From Pseudomonas lactucae (GTDB taxonomy: Bacteria > Pseudomonadota > Gammaproteobacteria > Pseudomonadales > Pseudomonadaceae), in contig NZ_JAFHKI010000017.1 of assembly GCF_016937615.1 (NCBI RefSeq), forward strand, positions 1 to 40,753: DNA of 40,753 nucleotides, read 5' to 3'. Shown here one piece after another: positions 16,870 to 25,825 of the stretch (its first letter is position 1; each line of letters begins with the position of its first letter). Under the pieces are notes generated by a model. The model ran no database searches and was not told the DNA's origin. It saw only the letters and a list, made by a program, of their open reading frames with translations. Position numbers and translations under genes: made by a program.

Positions 16870-18311
16870 AACGAGTTGCCTGGCTCACCTTGAGTCTGAT
16901 CAGCCTGAATGCCTGCACCGTAGGTCCGGATTTTCAGCGTCCGCAAACCCCACAGGTCACGCAATGGAGCGAGCCCCAAGGTCGTCAGGCCGACAGCCGG
17001 GCGGTCAGCGACCCGTTGCAAGAGCGCTGGTGGGACGTGTTCCACGACGAACAACTCTCGGCCCTCACACGCCGGGCCCTCACCGATAACCTCGACCTGA
17101 AACTGGCCAGCAGTCGTCTGGAGCAAAGCCGTGCCGTACGCCAGGTGACCACCGCCGAGCGTTATCCCGAGGTCAATGCCACAGGGGCTTACCAGCGTAA
17201 ACGCAACAGCGGCAAAGGCTTGAGCGACCCCTCCGGCGAAAACGGCCGCGCCGCGTTCAATCAATGGGACATGGGCTTTTCGGCCGCCTGGGAGTTGGAC
17301 TTCTGGGGCCGTGTAAAACGCGAAACCGAAGCCGCCGACGCCACCCTGCAAGTCGCCGAAAACGACCGCCGCGCCGTGCTGTTATCGGTGCTGGCCGAGA
17401 CCGCCCAGGACTATATCCAACTGCGCGGGGTACAAAACACCCGCGCGGTCACCGAGCAAAACCTCGACGTCGCCCGCCACAGCCTCAAGCTTTCGCAACT
17501 GCGCCTGGCTGACGGCGTGGCGACGGATCTGGACGTGGCCGAAGCCGCTGCCCAGGTCGCCGCCGTCAAGGCGCGCCTGCCCGATCTGCAACAACGCCAG
17601 GACCAGTTGATCAACGCCCTGAGCCTGCTGATGGGCGAGCCGCCGCAGGCCCTGCACGCGCAACTGTCCAAGGACGCCGCTGTGCCACAAGCCCCGCGCC
17701 AGGTCGCCATCGGCCTGCCGTCGCAGCTTGCCGAACGCCGCCCGGACATCCGCCAGGCCGAAGCCCGCTTGCACGCAGCCACCGCCAGCATCGGCGTAGC
17801 CAAGGGCGATTTCTACCCGCGCATCACCTTGTCTGGCAGTCTCGGCTCCCAGGCCATGCAACTGGCGGATTTCGGCTCATGGGGCTCGCGCGCGTTCGCC
17901 TTCGGGCCGCAATTGAGCCTGCCGCTGTTCAACGGCGGGCGCCTGCAAGGCATGTTGAATCTGCGCGAAGCCCAACAACAGGAAGCGGCCCTGGCCTACC
18001 AGCACACCGTGCTGCGCGCCTGGCATGAAATCGACGACCAACTGACCCGCTACAACGCCAGCCAACTGCGCCGCGACAGCCTCGCCGAAGCCGTGCGCCA
18101 GAACCAGATCGCCCTGGTCACCGCCCAACACCAGTACGTCGAAGGCGTGGCGGATTTCGTCAATGTGCTCACTGTACAAAGCGCATTGCTGGCGACGCAG
18201 GAGCAGTGGGTGGAGAGTTCTACCGGCGTGTCGTTGGCGATGGTGGGGTTGTATAAAGCACTGGGAGGCGGCTGGGAGTCGGTGTACCCGTTACAGACGG
18301 CCAGGCGCTGA
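16866..18311 (+). CDS. NodT-family outer-membrane efflux lipoprotein
   Basis: A 481-aa outer-membrane factor. The signal peptide ends in a lipobox (LISLNAC), so it is likely acylated at the cysteine near residue 17. Two OEP repeats are seen, with typical start TVGPDFQRP, the WDxGFSAAWELDFWGRVKRE motif, and LPSQLAERRPDIRQAEARL. It should form the channel of the MFS/HlyD pump. ATGA overlap with the adaptor gene. The last gene in this operon; the downstream region holds a REP element and an inverted repeat. Confidence 0.93.
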   Translation: MKRVAWLTLSLISLNACTVGPDFQRPQTPQVTQWSEPQGRQADSRAVSDPLQERWWDVFHDEQLSALTRRALTDNLDLKLASSRLEQSRAVRQVTTAERYPEVNATGAYQRKRNSGKGLSDPSGENGRAAFNQWDMGFSAAWELDFWGRVKRETEAADATLQVAENDRRAVLLSVLAETAQDYIQLRGVQNTRAVTEQNLDVARHSLKLSQLRLADGVATDLDVAEAAAQVAAVKARLPDLQQRQDQLINALSLLMGEPPQALHAQLSKDAAVPQAPRQVAIGLPSQLAERRPDIRQAEARLHAATASIGVAKGDFYPRITLSGSLGSQAMQLADFGSWGSRAFAFGPQLSLPLFNGGRLQGMLNLREAQQQEAALAYQHTVLRAWHEIDDQLTRYNASQLRRDSLAEAVRQNQIALVTAQHQYVEGVADFVNVLTVQSALLATQEQWVESSTGVSLAMVGLYKALGGGWESVYPLQTARR

Positions 18312-18337
18312 CGTCCTGAAGTCGAACGCGGTCAAAC

Positions 18338-18368
18338 CGTGGGAGCGGGCTTGCTCGCGAAAGCGGTG
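18338..18368 (+). repeat. Single REP element
   Basis: GTGGGAGCGGGCTTGCTCGC with the following GAAAGCGG is the common Pseudomonas REP sequence, as remembered from many intergenic regions. It stands alone here, about 30 bp after the efflux operon stop. The whole 18312-18603 gap contains this REP, the inverted repeat at 18542-18571 and no gene that I can support. Confidence 0.75.
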
Positions 18369-18541
18369 GGTCAGTGCCGAATGGGCTGACCGGCACGCTT
18401 CCGACATTCAGCACGGATATCAACTCTTTACTCTTTGCAACTTCGCCAATCCAGGGAATTAAGAATTTCTCAATCAACGAGGGCCAGGAAATGGTTTGAA
18501 CAAGATCAGCACGTCTTGACTTTTCATGAGTCTCCAAACCT

Positions 18542-18571
18542 AAGTGTCCTGTCCGCGGACAGAGGACACTT
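18542..18571. repeat. Nested inverted repeat between convergent operons
   Basis: AAGTGTCCT (18542-18550) and AGGACACTT (18563-18571) are perfect 9-bp arms; between them GTCCGCGGAC is itself a perfect 10-bp palindrome followed by two bases. It lies between the plus-strand efflux operon and the minus-strand DUF3142 gene. A short TTTCTT follows on the plus strand, so a bidirectional terminator is possible; a mobile-element end is an alternative. Confidence 0.55.
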
Positions 18572-18603
18572 TCTTGCACAGGTTCAACGCCGATGTCAGA
18601 ACG

Positions 18604-19308
18604 TCAAGGATTCTGCAAAAACACCACATACCCCCGAAACCACTCACTCCCCTTCAAATACCCCGGCTCTAGCCACTCCCCACCTTGAATCAAACCAATC
18701 TTGAACGGCAGCCCCAACCGGTTCATCCGCGGCAGATACGCCGCGTAGTCCGGGATGCTGTGGCGCCCTTGATAGGTCTGCACCACCACTTCATCCACCA
18801 CGCCCTTGAGCTGCGCGATGGCGGTGGGGTCGGCGTTGCTGCTCCAGTCCATCAGGCCGGTGATGCTCAGGCGTAGGTCGGCGGGCAGGCGTTGGCGCAG
18901 GTCACGCAGGAAATCGGCGTAGTCGTGCAGGTATTGGGTGCGGGCGTCGAAGTCGATCTGGATGCCGACCACCGGGTTGCCCGCGTCGCGCCAGCGTTGC
19001 ACCTGGCCGAGCAGTTGGGTGTAGACCGCTTCCGGCCAGTGCAGGGTATGGGCGCGGTACACCACCCAGACTTGGCCTTCGGTGAGGCGCGGCACGCTGA
19101 TGCCCTGGGCGATCATCCGCACGCCACGCTGCGGCGCGCGGCGGGTGGAGTTGATCTGGCCCTGGAGGATATACAGGGTCTTGGCCTGTTTGAGCACCGG
19201 CTGGGGGGCAACGCCGCTCCACAGCCAGAAGGCGTCGTAGTCGCGGGCGTCGACGGCGGCGAAGGCCGGGCTTGCCAGCAACAGCAAGCCTAGCCACAGG
19301 TATTTCAC
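18604..19308 (-). CDS. DUF3142 domain-containing exported protein
   Basis: A protein of about 234 aa with a signal peptide (KYLWLGLLLLASPAFA) and a mature part with the DUF3142 pattern: AFWLWSGVAPQ near the N-terminus, VVGIQIDFDARTQYL and LSITGLMDW in the middle, and VVQTYQGRHSIPDY. The D-x-D and TIM-barrel-like strand spacing suggest a glycoside-hydrolase-like fold, which is inference. GTG at 19308 overlaps the stop of the upstream 719-aa gene as GTGA and gives a clean signal peptide; an ATG at 19335 would add nine residues. It is co-transcribed with that gene. Function unknown. Confidence 0.82.
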   Translation of the reverse strand: MKYLWLGLLLLASPAFAAVDARDYDAFWLWSGVAPQPVLKQAKTLYILQGQINSTRRAPQRGVRMIAQGISVPRLTEGQVWVVYRAHTLHWPEAVYTQLLGQVQRWRDAGNPVVGIQIDFDARTQYLHDYADFLRDLRQRLPADLRLSITGLMDWSSNADPTAIAQLKGVVDEVVVQTYQGRHSIPDYAAYLPRMNRLGLPFKIGLIQGGEWLEPGYLKGSEWFRGYVVFLQNP

Positions 19309-21464
19309 CAGTAGTACTGCAGCGAGTTGCCCCACTCGGTGTCGGCGAAGCCGGTCTTGAGCTGGCGGAACCAGGCCTTGCGCACGGCGGGCTCGACATC
19401 CTTGCCACCGCAGCTGTTGTAGCCCGCCGGTGCGTAGCAGTTGATGGCGCGGAACAGCGCATAGGCCTTGTCGTTCTTCGGCGCCTTGGCGTCGCCGATC
19501 ACCTGTTTGTAACCGTCGAGCCGCGAGAAGGTTTCACCCTGGAACTGCGATGCGGTAGCACCCAGGCTGCCGGCGGCGCGAGCCTGTTCCAACGGCATGC
19601 CGTCCAGGCTGTTACGCAGGATGAATTCGCCCAGGCAGTTCAGGCCCTGAGGGTTCTTCGCGTCGTTTTGCAACGTGGCGGCGGTTTGCGCGATGGTCGG
19701 GCAGGCATAGCCGGATTCGGCTTTGTCGCCGTTCCACTGGAACAGCTTCAACGCCTGGCCGCCGCTGTAGACGTAGCCCAGGCTGGTGCCCAGTTTGTCT
19801 TCAGAGGCCTGGGCCGGCAGTTGTTTGAAGTCGTCGGCGAAGGTCGCGAACTGGCGGTGCAGCAGGTCTTTGTAGAGCAGCACGAACTGTGCGGTCTGGC
19901 GCTCCAGCGGGTCACTGGCCTGAGCGATCTGCTGGCGCAGCAGTTCAGGCCCGGCGATGTTGCGCAGCAGGATATAACGCACTTGCTTGGCGCTGATCGG
20001 CGAGTCGCTGGCGAACACCTTGGCCAGCTGGCCGCTGCGCTCGTAGTTCATGGCCAGGGCCAGTTCCAGTTGATCGCGCTGCAAGGGCAGCTTGGCCAGT
20101 GGCAACAGCTGCAGCCACAAGGCTTGCGCGCCTTTCCAGTCGTTTTTGGCTTCCATCGCCAAGGCGCGCAGGGTCTGTTGGCTGAAGGCGAAGTAGTCCA
20201 GGCTCGATGGCACGTCCTGCGGCAGGTACTTCAAGGCGTTGTCGGGTTGATGCTCGACGTACAGCGCGAAGGCCGCCTGCAGGTACTCGAACACCTCAGG
20301 CCTGTCGGCAAACGTGGCTTTTTGCGCGTCGAGGTCTTCACGGGTCAAGGACGGCTTGGGGGCGGCGCGCATCGAGCGCAGGTCGGTCACCACTTGCATC
20401 ATCGGGTTCTTGACGCTGCCGCCCCAGACCATCAGCAACTTGAGGTCGGCTTCTTCCACCAGCGCGTCCAGGGACACGTTGCGTTGGGCGTCGGTGGCTT
20501 CGGTCATTTGCCAGGCGAAGTCTTCGGAGAGCTTGTCGGAATCGTCCGCGAGCCAATGCACGCGGCGCAACAGGCCGCGGGCGGAGGTTGCATATTCACC
20601 CTGTGGATAAGTCTCCAGATAGCTGAGGAAGCCTTTTTCGGCAGCGCTCAGGGCGGACTTATCCACATGATCGAGTTGCGGCATGTCGTATTGGTCGAAC
20701 GCTTCGGCCTGCGCCTGGTTCAGCGAGGTGCGCGCGGTCATGTACTGCCCGGTCTCCTTCAGCCAGGGCAGTTCACTGCTGCTGACGGCGGCAAAACCAC
20801 GCTCGGCGTCACTGAAACGCCCGCTGTAGAAGTCGGCGGCGGCTTGTAGATAAGTGCCCAGCAGGCGGCCGTTGGACGATTCGATCGGCTCGGCGACCAC
20901 CGGGCCGTCCCAGTTACAAGTGGTGAGCAACTGCACGCGCGCGTTTGCCAACAGCTGACGTTCCGCTGCGGGCATGTCGGCCTTGATCACCTGCCTGATA
21001 AACGCGGTGGCGCTGCTCTCGTCGTTGCTGCGGCAGCGGCTGCCTTCGCCTCCAAGGAAGGCCTCGCCAGCGGTTTTTGACGCTTCGTGGGTGATGCCCA
21101 GCGAGCTCAGCAGGGGCTCGAGTTCGACGGTTGGCGCGTCGTCCGAGTCGGGTTCGGTCTCTGCGTTGGCGGCGCGGTTAAGGATATACACCGGAAACGG
21201 CACCGGGCCAAAACCCTGGGACAGGTCATCGTCGTTCAAGGCGTCGGGGGCCAACGGTGCGACTTTTTTGTCGGCCAGCAACAGGCGCAGGTTTACACGG
21301 CTGTCGTTGCCTGGACTGAGGAAGGGCTGGTTGCTGCAGGTATCGAGACGGTCGCGCGAAACCCGCCAGTCGGGGTAGCAGGTATCGTCGGAACTGGCCT
21401 GTGCCTGCAATGAAATAGCGGCCAGCAATGCCAGTGCCAGGGGTGACAGAAAACCGATGCGCAT
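19305..21464 (-). CDS. Large exported protein of unknown function
   Basis: A 719-aa protein with a clear signal peptide (LSPLALALLAAISLQAQA, cleavage near residue 23). I do not recognise a named family. The mature part is largely helical and rich in A-L-x-x-A patterns like tetratricopeptide or Sel1-type solenoids (for example YLQAAADFYSGRFSDAERGF). Several cysteines (in DDTCYPDW, SRCRSND, TTCNWDG, INCYAPAGYNSCGG) suggest disulfides, so it is probably periplasmic or outer-membrane associated. AGGA lies 7 nt before the ATG. It shares a 162-bp divergent promoter region with the adaptor/M50 operon, which hints at a joint role, and is translationally coupled to DUF3142. Confidence 0.85.
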   Translation of the reverse strand: MRIGFLSPLALALLAAISLQAQASSDDTCYPDWRVSRDRLDTCSNQPFLSPGNDSRVNLRLLLADKKVAPLAPDALNDDDLSQGFGPVPFPVYILNRAANAETEPDSDDAPTVELEPLLSSLGITHEASKTAGEAFLGGEGSRCRSNDESSATAFIRQVIKADMPAAERQLLANARVQLLTTCNWDGPVVAEPIESSNGRLLGTYLQAAADFYSGRFSDAERGFAAVSSSELPWLKETGQYMTARTSLNQAQAEAFDQYDMPQLDHVDKSALSAAEKGFLSYLETYPQGEYATSARGLLRRVHWLADDSDKLSEDFAWQMTEATDAQRNVSLDALVEEADLKLLMVWGGSVKNPMMQVVTDLRSMRAAPKPSLTREDLDAQKATFADRPEVFEYLQAAFALYVEHQPDNALKYLPQDVPSSLDYFAFSQQTLRALAMEAKNDWKGAQALWLQLLPLAKLPLQRDQLELALAMNYERSGQLAKVFASDSPISAKQVRYILLRNIAGPELLRQQIAQASDPLERQTAQFVLLYKDLLHRQFATFADDFKQLPAQASEDKLGTSLGYVYSGGQALKLFQWNGDKAESGYACPTIAQTAATLQNDAKNPQGLNCLGEFILRNSLDGMPLEQARAAGSLGATASQFQGETFSRLDGYKQVIGDAKAPKNDKAYALFRAINCYAPAGYNSCGGKDVEPAVRKAWFRQLKTGFADTEWGNSLQYYW

Positions 21465-21540
21465 GACGTGTCCTTGATCCTGAGTCCATGGAGGGCGTCA
21501 ATAATAGCCTGATCCGACAAAAGCGAGGGTGAAGGCCTAC

Positions 21541-21557
21541 ACAAATCAAAGATTTGT
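21541..21557. promoter_or_regulatory. Inverted repeat in the divergent promoter region of the export locus
   Basis: ACAAATC-AAA-GATTTGT is a perfect 7-bp inverted repeat with a 3-bp centre. It lies between the divergent 719-aa gene and the adaptor gene, upstream of a possible plus-strand promoter (GTGGCA 21571-21576, 17 bp, TAGACT 21594-21599). A regulator could bind here and control both directions. The regulator is unknown. Confidence 0.45.
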
Positions 21558-21626
21558 CCGATTGGCCGCAGTGGCAATTTAATCTCGCTGACCTAGACTG
21601 CGTGCATGTCAGGGAGGAGCAAATGT

Positions 21627-22400
21627 ATGAAGCTGTTGCATGGATGGGTATTGAGTTTCTCCTGCTTCATGGGCGTGGCGCCGATGGCGATGGCTGACGA
21701 CCCGTTACTGGATCACTCGACCGTGACCACCGCCACCACGGACAGCGAAGCACGGGGTGTGCTGCGTGCGCGTGACCAGGCGGTGCTGGCGAGCGAATTG
21801 TCCGGGCGCATCGTCGACCTGCCGTTCAGTGAAGGCGAGTCGTTCAAGAAGGGCGACACGCTGGCGCGTTTTGACTGTTCGGGTTACCAGGCCCAGCTCA
21901 ATGCCGCTTCGGCGGCCAGTCGCGGCGCCGGTGAAGAGCTGGCCCACAACAAGCAACTGGCGGCGCTTAATTCGGTCGGCCGTTTTGAAGTGGCCCGCGC
22001 CGCAGCCAAACTGACCGAAACCCAGGCTCAATCCCAGGTCTACCAGGTGCAGGTCAAGCGTTGCAGCGTGCTCGCGCCGTTTGATGGCCAGGTGGTGCAG
22101 CGCAAGGTTCAACGCTATGAAAGCGTTGCCGCCGGCTCGCCGCTGCTGGAAATCGTCGACAACCGCAGCCTGGAAATCCACCTGCTGGTGCCGTCGCGCT
22201 GGATGGGCAAGCTCAAGCCTGGGCAGACGTTCAACTTCACCCCCGATGAAACCGGCCAAGCGTTCAGCGCCACGGTCAAACGCCTGGGCGCTCGCATTGA
22301 TGAAGGCAGCCAGACGCTGTTGCTGGTGGCCACGGTGTCCAATGCCACCGGCTTGATGGCCGGCATGAGCGGCACGGCCCATTTTGCGCACCTGCAATGA
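21627..22400 (+). CDS. Periplasmic adaptor (membrane-fusion-type) protein
   Basis: A 257-aa exported protein. A signal peptide precedes MAMADDP. The rest is a compact adaptor: barrel-sandwich half (GVLRARDQAVLASELSGRIV, EGESFKKGDTLARFDC), short helical hairpin, second half (CSVLAPFDGQVVQRKVQRYE) and a beta-barrel (WMGKLKPGQTFNF, NATGLMAGMSGTAHF). Shorter than typical RND adaptors and with no membrane anchor other than the signal. GGGAGG lies 9 nt before the ATG at 21627. ATGA overlap with the GAF-like/HlyD gene makes it the first gene of a coupled four-gene unit. I infer that it joins the export complex for the giant surface protein. Confidence 0.9.
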   Translation: MKLLHGWVLSFSCFMGVAPMAMADDPLLDHSTVTTATTDSEARGVLRARDQAVLASELSGRIVDLPFSEGESFKKGDTLARFDCSGYQAQLNAASAASRGAGEELAHNKQLAALNSVGRFEVARAAAKLTETQAQSQVYQVQVKRCSVLAPFDGQVVQRKVQRYESVAAGSPLLEIVDNRSLEIHLLVPSRWMGKLKPGQTFNFTPDETGQAFSATVKRLGARIDEGSQTLLLVATVSNATGLMAGMSGTAHFAHLQ

Positions 22401-23716
22401 ACGCGCCGATGCCGGGACACTCCGAGCGGGTGTTCGCCCAGTTTCTTGATCTTGAGCGCCAGACCCGTGCCGCGCGCAGCACCGAACAACTGGCCTACAG
22501 CCTGGTCAACGACGGTCAGCCGCTGTTCGGTTACCGTCATGCGGCGCTGTTGATTGCCGGCAAGGTCAGGGCGGTGACCGCTGTGAGCAGCGTCGACCCG
22601 AACTCGCCGTTTGTGGCGTTCGTCGAACAGGCCGTGGCGCAATTGCACAAACAATCGTTGGTGCAGACCGCCCGCGTGATCCCCAGCGAACAATTGAGCG
22701 CACAGGTGCAGGCCGACTGGCAGAGCCTGTCCGCTGGCCATGTGTTCTGGCTGCCGTTGATCGACCCCCAAGGCCGTGTGTTCGGTGGTGTGTGGCTGGC
22801 GCGGGATACCCCGTGGAACCCGGCCGAACAGGTGCTGCTGGCCCAACTGGGCGATACCTACAGCCATGCCTGGCATGCGCTGCAACCGCGCCAGCCGTGG
22901 CGGTTGCGCCTGACCGGCAAGCGCCGCGCGCTGGTGGTGGTTGTGTTGTTGCTGTTGTTGCTGATTCCGGTGCGCCAGTCGGTGCTGGCGCCCGCCGAAG
23001 TGGTGCCGCTGGCCGGGCAAGTGGTGGCGGCGCCGTTGGACGGTGTGATTGCCGAATTCCTGGTCAAACCCAACCAGCCGGTCAAGGCCGGAGATCTGCT
23101 GTTGCGCTTCGAAAGCACCACCCTCACGGCCCAGGCCGACGTGGCCGCGCGCGCCCTGGGCGTGGCCGAAGCCGAACTCAAGGCCAACGCCCAGCGGGCC
23201 TTTGCCGACGCCGAGTCGAGTTCGCGCATTGACTTGCTGGCGGCGCGGGTCGAGCAAAAACGCGCCGAACGCGACTATGCCCGCGAGCTGCTCAAGCGCA
23301 GCGAAGTGCGCGCCGAACGTGCCGGTATCGCAGTGTTTGCCGACGCCGAGCGCTGGACCGGCAAACCGGTACAGACTGGCGAGCGCCTGTTGCAGATCGC
23401 CGACCCCGCCCAGGCTGAGCTGCGCATCGAACTGGCGGTGGGCGATGCGATTGCCCTGGCGCCGAACGCCCAGGTGGCGCTGTTTCTGGACAGCGACCCG
23501 TTGCAACGCCACCTCGCCACCCTGCAACGCGCCGCCTACGAGGCCCAGCCCACGCCGGGCGGGCAATTGGCCTATCGCCTGGACGCGCAGTTCGATGACG
23601 CGCCACCGCGCATCGGCCTGCGCGGCACTGCGAAAATCTTTGGTGAGCGCGCGCCACTTGCGCTGTACCTGTTGCGCCGACCGCTGGCGGGCCTGCGCCA
23701 GAGCGTGGGGCTTTGA
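22397..23716 (+). CDS. GAF-like/HlyD fusion membrane protein
   Basis: A 439-aa protein. Residues 1-170 form a cytoplasmic domain that resembles a GAF sensor (RTEQLAYSLVNDGQPLFGYR-like region, then VFWLPLIDPQGRVFGGVWLA). One membrane segment (ALVVVVLLLLLLIPV, about 178-192) is followed by a periplasmic HlyD-type part with a lipoyl motif (VVAAPLDGVIAEFLVKPNQP, VKAGDLLLRFES), a coiled coil and a barrel. HlyD proteins with a large N-terminal cytoplasmic domain are unusual for type I secretion. Stop and next start overlap (TGATG). It should act with the M50/HlyD protein and the small adaptor. The GAF assignment is by pattern only. Confidence 0.85.
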   Translation: MNAPMPGHSERVFAQFLDLERQTRAARSTEQLAYSLVNDGQPLFGYRHAALLIAGKVRAVTAVSSVDPNSPFVAFVEQAVAQLHKQSLVQTARVIPSEQLSAQVQADWQSLSAGHVFWLPLIDPQGRVFGGVWLARDTPWNPAEQVLLAQLGDTYSHAWHALQPRQPWRLRLTGKRRALVVVVLLLLLLIPVRQSVLAPAEVVPLAGQVVAAPLDGVIAEFLVKPNQPVKAGDLLLRFESTTLTAQADVAARALGVAEAELKANAQRAFADAESSSRIDLLAARVEQKRAERDYARELLKRSEVRAERAGIAVFADAERWTGKPVQTGERLLQIADPAQAELRIELAVGDAIALAPNAQVALFLDSDPLQRHLATLQRAAYEAQPTPGGQLAYRLDAQFDDAPPRIGLRGTAKIFGERAPLALYLLRRPLAGLRQSVGL

Positions 23717-25812
23717 TGGGCCTGCCCAAATTGCGCGACGACCTGCAACTGTCCAGCGCCGGTGCCGCCCTGGACGGTTCGCCGCGTTGGACCCTGGCCG
23801 ACCCGGTGCGTGGGCGCTATTTCAAACTCGGCGCCACGGCTATCCGGTTGCTGCGTCACTGGTCCCTGGGCGATGCGGACAAGGTCCTGCAGGCCGCCAA
23901 CCGTGAACCGGGCTTGCCCCTGGGCGGCAGCGAAGTGGATGAGCTGTTGGGTTTTCTGCGCGCCCACGACCTGATCGCCGCCCTTGATCCCGAACAACGG
24001 GCCAGCTACCTGTATAAAGCCGCCGCCCAGAAGCAAACCCTGTGGCAGGTGCTGCTGCACCAATATCTGTTTTTTCGCATTCCACTGTGGCGCCCTGACG
24101 CTTTCCTCAACCGTGCCTGGCCATGGCTGGCGCGGTTCGGGCCGGGCCTGCTGCGCTACGGTTTGCCTGTTGTCCTGGGCCTGGGCGTGTTTCTGGTGGC
24201 GCGGGACTGGCAGCGTTTTCTGGCGACCTTCCCACACCTGTTCAGCCTGGGAGGCGCCCTGGCATTCGGGGTGGCGTTGTTCTTCGCCAAGCTGTGCCAC
24301 GAATTTGGTCATGCATTCATGGCCAAGCGTGCCGGGTGTCGGGTGCAAAGCATGGGCATCGCGTTCATGGTGTTGCTGCCGATGTTCTACACCGATGTCA
24401 GCGACGCCTGGCGTGTGAATGACCGCCGCGCCCGGCTGCTGATCGGCGCCGGCGGCGTGATGGCTGAGTTGCTGCTCGCCTGCGTTGCGTTGCTGGCCTG
24501 GTCGCTATTGCCTGACGGCCCCGCGCGCACGGCGGCGTTCATGTTGGCCAGCGCCACCTGGCTGACCACCCTGGCGATCAATCTCAACCCGTTCATGCGC
24601 TTTGATGGTTACTTTTTGATCAGCGACCTGTGGGGCGTGGATAACCTGCAAGGCCGTGCTTTCGCCCTGTGCCGCTGGCGCTTGCGCGAGCTGTTGTTCG
24701 GTTATGGCGAGCCGGCACCGGAGCCTTGGTCACCGACAATGCGCCAGCGCCTGTTGTGGTGGGGCTACCTGGCGTGGCTGTGGCGCGCGGCGCTGTTCCT
24801 GGGGATCGCGTTGGCGGTGTATCACCTGTTTTTCAAACTGCTCGGGATCTTCCTGATGCTGGTGGAATTGGTCTGGTTCATCTTTCTGCCGGTGTTCAAG
24901 GAATGGCGCCAATGGTGGAGTCGGCGCAGCCAGGCTCATACGCCCAGGGTCGTGCTCACCGGGCTTGGCGTGCTGATGGTGGTGCTGGCGCTGGTGCTGC
25001 CGTGGCGCAGCGCGGTGGAATTGCCGACGATGCTCGAAGCGGGGCGCGCGAGTGCGTTGCATGCGCCGGTGGCGGCGCGGGTCAAGGCGCTGAAGGTCGC
25101 GGATGGGCAGGTCGTGACCTCGGGCCAGGTGCTGGTCGAACTGGAGTCCCCGGACCTGGATGCGCGACAGAGCATCGTGCGCCGCGAAGTGGAGATCCTG
25201 CAGTTGCAGATGCGTCGCCAGGCCGGGCGCAGCGAAACGGCGGCGGACGCCGGCATCAATGACCGGCGTTTGTCCCAGGCCCTGGCTGAATACCGAGGCT
25301 TGGCCGCCCAGCGCGAGCGCCTGTTGTTGCGCGCGCCCCATGCCGGGACCGTGCGCGATGTGTTGCCGCAATTGAGTCCGGGCCGCTGGCTGTCGCCCAA
25401 GGACGCACTGGCGCGCGTGGTCGAGGACGGTGCGCGCCTGCGCGGTTACCTGGCGGAGGCCGAGTTGTGGCGCGTGTTGCCAGGGGCGACCGGGCGGTTT
25501 ATTGCCGATGACCCGATGCACGCGGCGATTGCGGTGGAACTGACGGAGATCGATGCCAATGGCGTGGCGTATCTGGATCAGGAGGCGTTGACCTCCGATC
25601 ACCACGGGCCTATCGCTGTGCGCCGCGATGAAAACCAGCGGCCGGCACCGGTCCAGGCGCAATACGGCGCGCGGTTCAAGAGTGTGCAACCGATCCCCAC
25701 GCCCCACCAGCCATTGCGCGGCGTGGTGGTGTTGCAAGGGCGCAGCGAATCGGTGCTGGGCGTGGCCTGGCGCCGCGCGGCTGCGCTGGGGGTCAGGGAA
25801 AGCGGTTTTTGA
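23716..25812 (+). CDS. Site-2-protease-like M50 peptidase with PqqD-like and HlyD-like parts
   Basis: A 698-aa polytopic membrane protein. Residues 1-85 resemble a PqqD-like small winged domain (WTLADPVRGRYFKLGATAIRLL, EVDELLGFLRAHDLI), which in other systems binds peptide substrates. The M50 core has HEFGH at 195-199 and NPFMRFDGY with the third metal ligand D297. Several membrane segments (about 130-425) surround it. The C-terminal 260 aa carry a lipoyl/HlyD-like adaptor (HAPVAARVKALKVADGQVV, LLRAPHAGTVRDVLP). Peptidase and adaptor in one chain suggests processing coupled to export. ATG at 23716 overlaps the upstream stop by one base. Confidence 0.9.
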   Translation: MGLPKLRDDLQLSSAGAALDGSPRWTLADPVRGRYFKLGATAIRLLRHWSLGDADKVLQAANREPGLPLGGSEVDELLGFLRAHDLIAALDPEQRASYLYKAAAQKQTLWQVLLHQYLFFRIPLWRPDAFLNRAWPWLARFGPGLLRYGLPVVLGLGVFLVARDWQRFLATFPHLFSLGGALAFGVALFFAKLCHEFGHAFMAKRAGCRVQSMGIAFMVLLPMFYTDVSDAWRVNDRRARLLIGAGGVMAELLLACVALLAWSLLPDGPARTAAFMLASATWLTTLAINLNPFMRFDGYFLISDLWGVDNLQGRAFALCRWRLRELLFGYGEPAPEPWSPTMRQRLLWWGYLAWLWRAALFLGIALAVYHLFFKLLGIFLMLVELVWFIFLPVFKEWRQWWSRRSQAHTPRVVLTGLGVLMVVLALVLPWRSAVELPTMLEAGRASALHAPVAARVKALKVADGQVVTSGQVLVELESPDLDARQSIVRREVEILQLQMRRQAGRSETAADAGINDRRLSQALAEYRGLAAQRERLLLRAPHAGTVRDVLPQLSPGRWLSPKDALARVVEDGARLRGYLAEAELWRVLPGATGRFIADDPMHAAIAVELTEIDANGVAYLDQEALTSDHHGPIAVRRDENQRPAPVQAQYGARFKSVQPIPTPHQPLRGVVVLQGRSESVLGVAWRRAAALGVRESGF

Positions 25813-25825
25813 CAGGAGTCACGCG

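Noticed and set aside
19272..20849. 525-codon plus-strand frame opposite the 719-aa gene
   Set aside because: No ribosome site, no family features, and it is antisense to a protein with a signal peptide and a good start.
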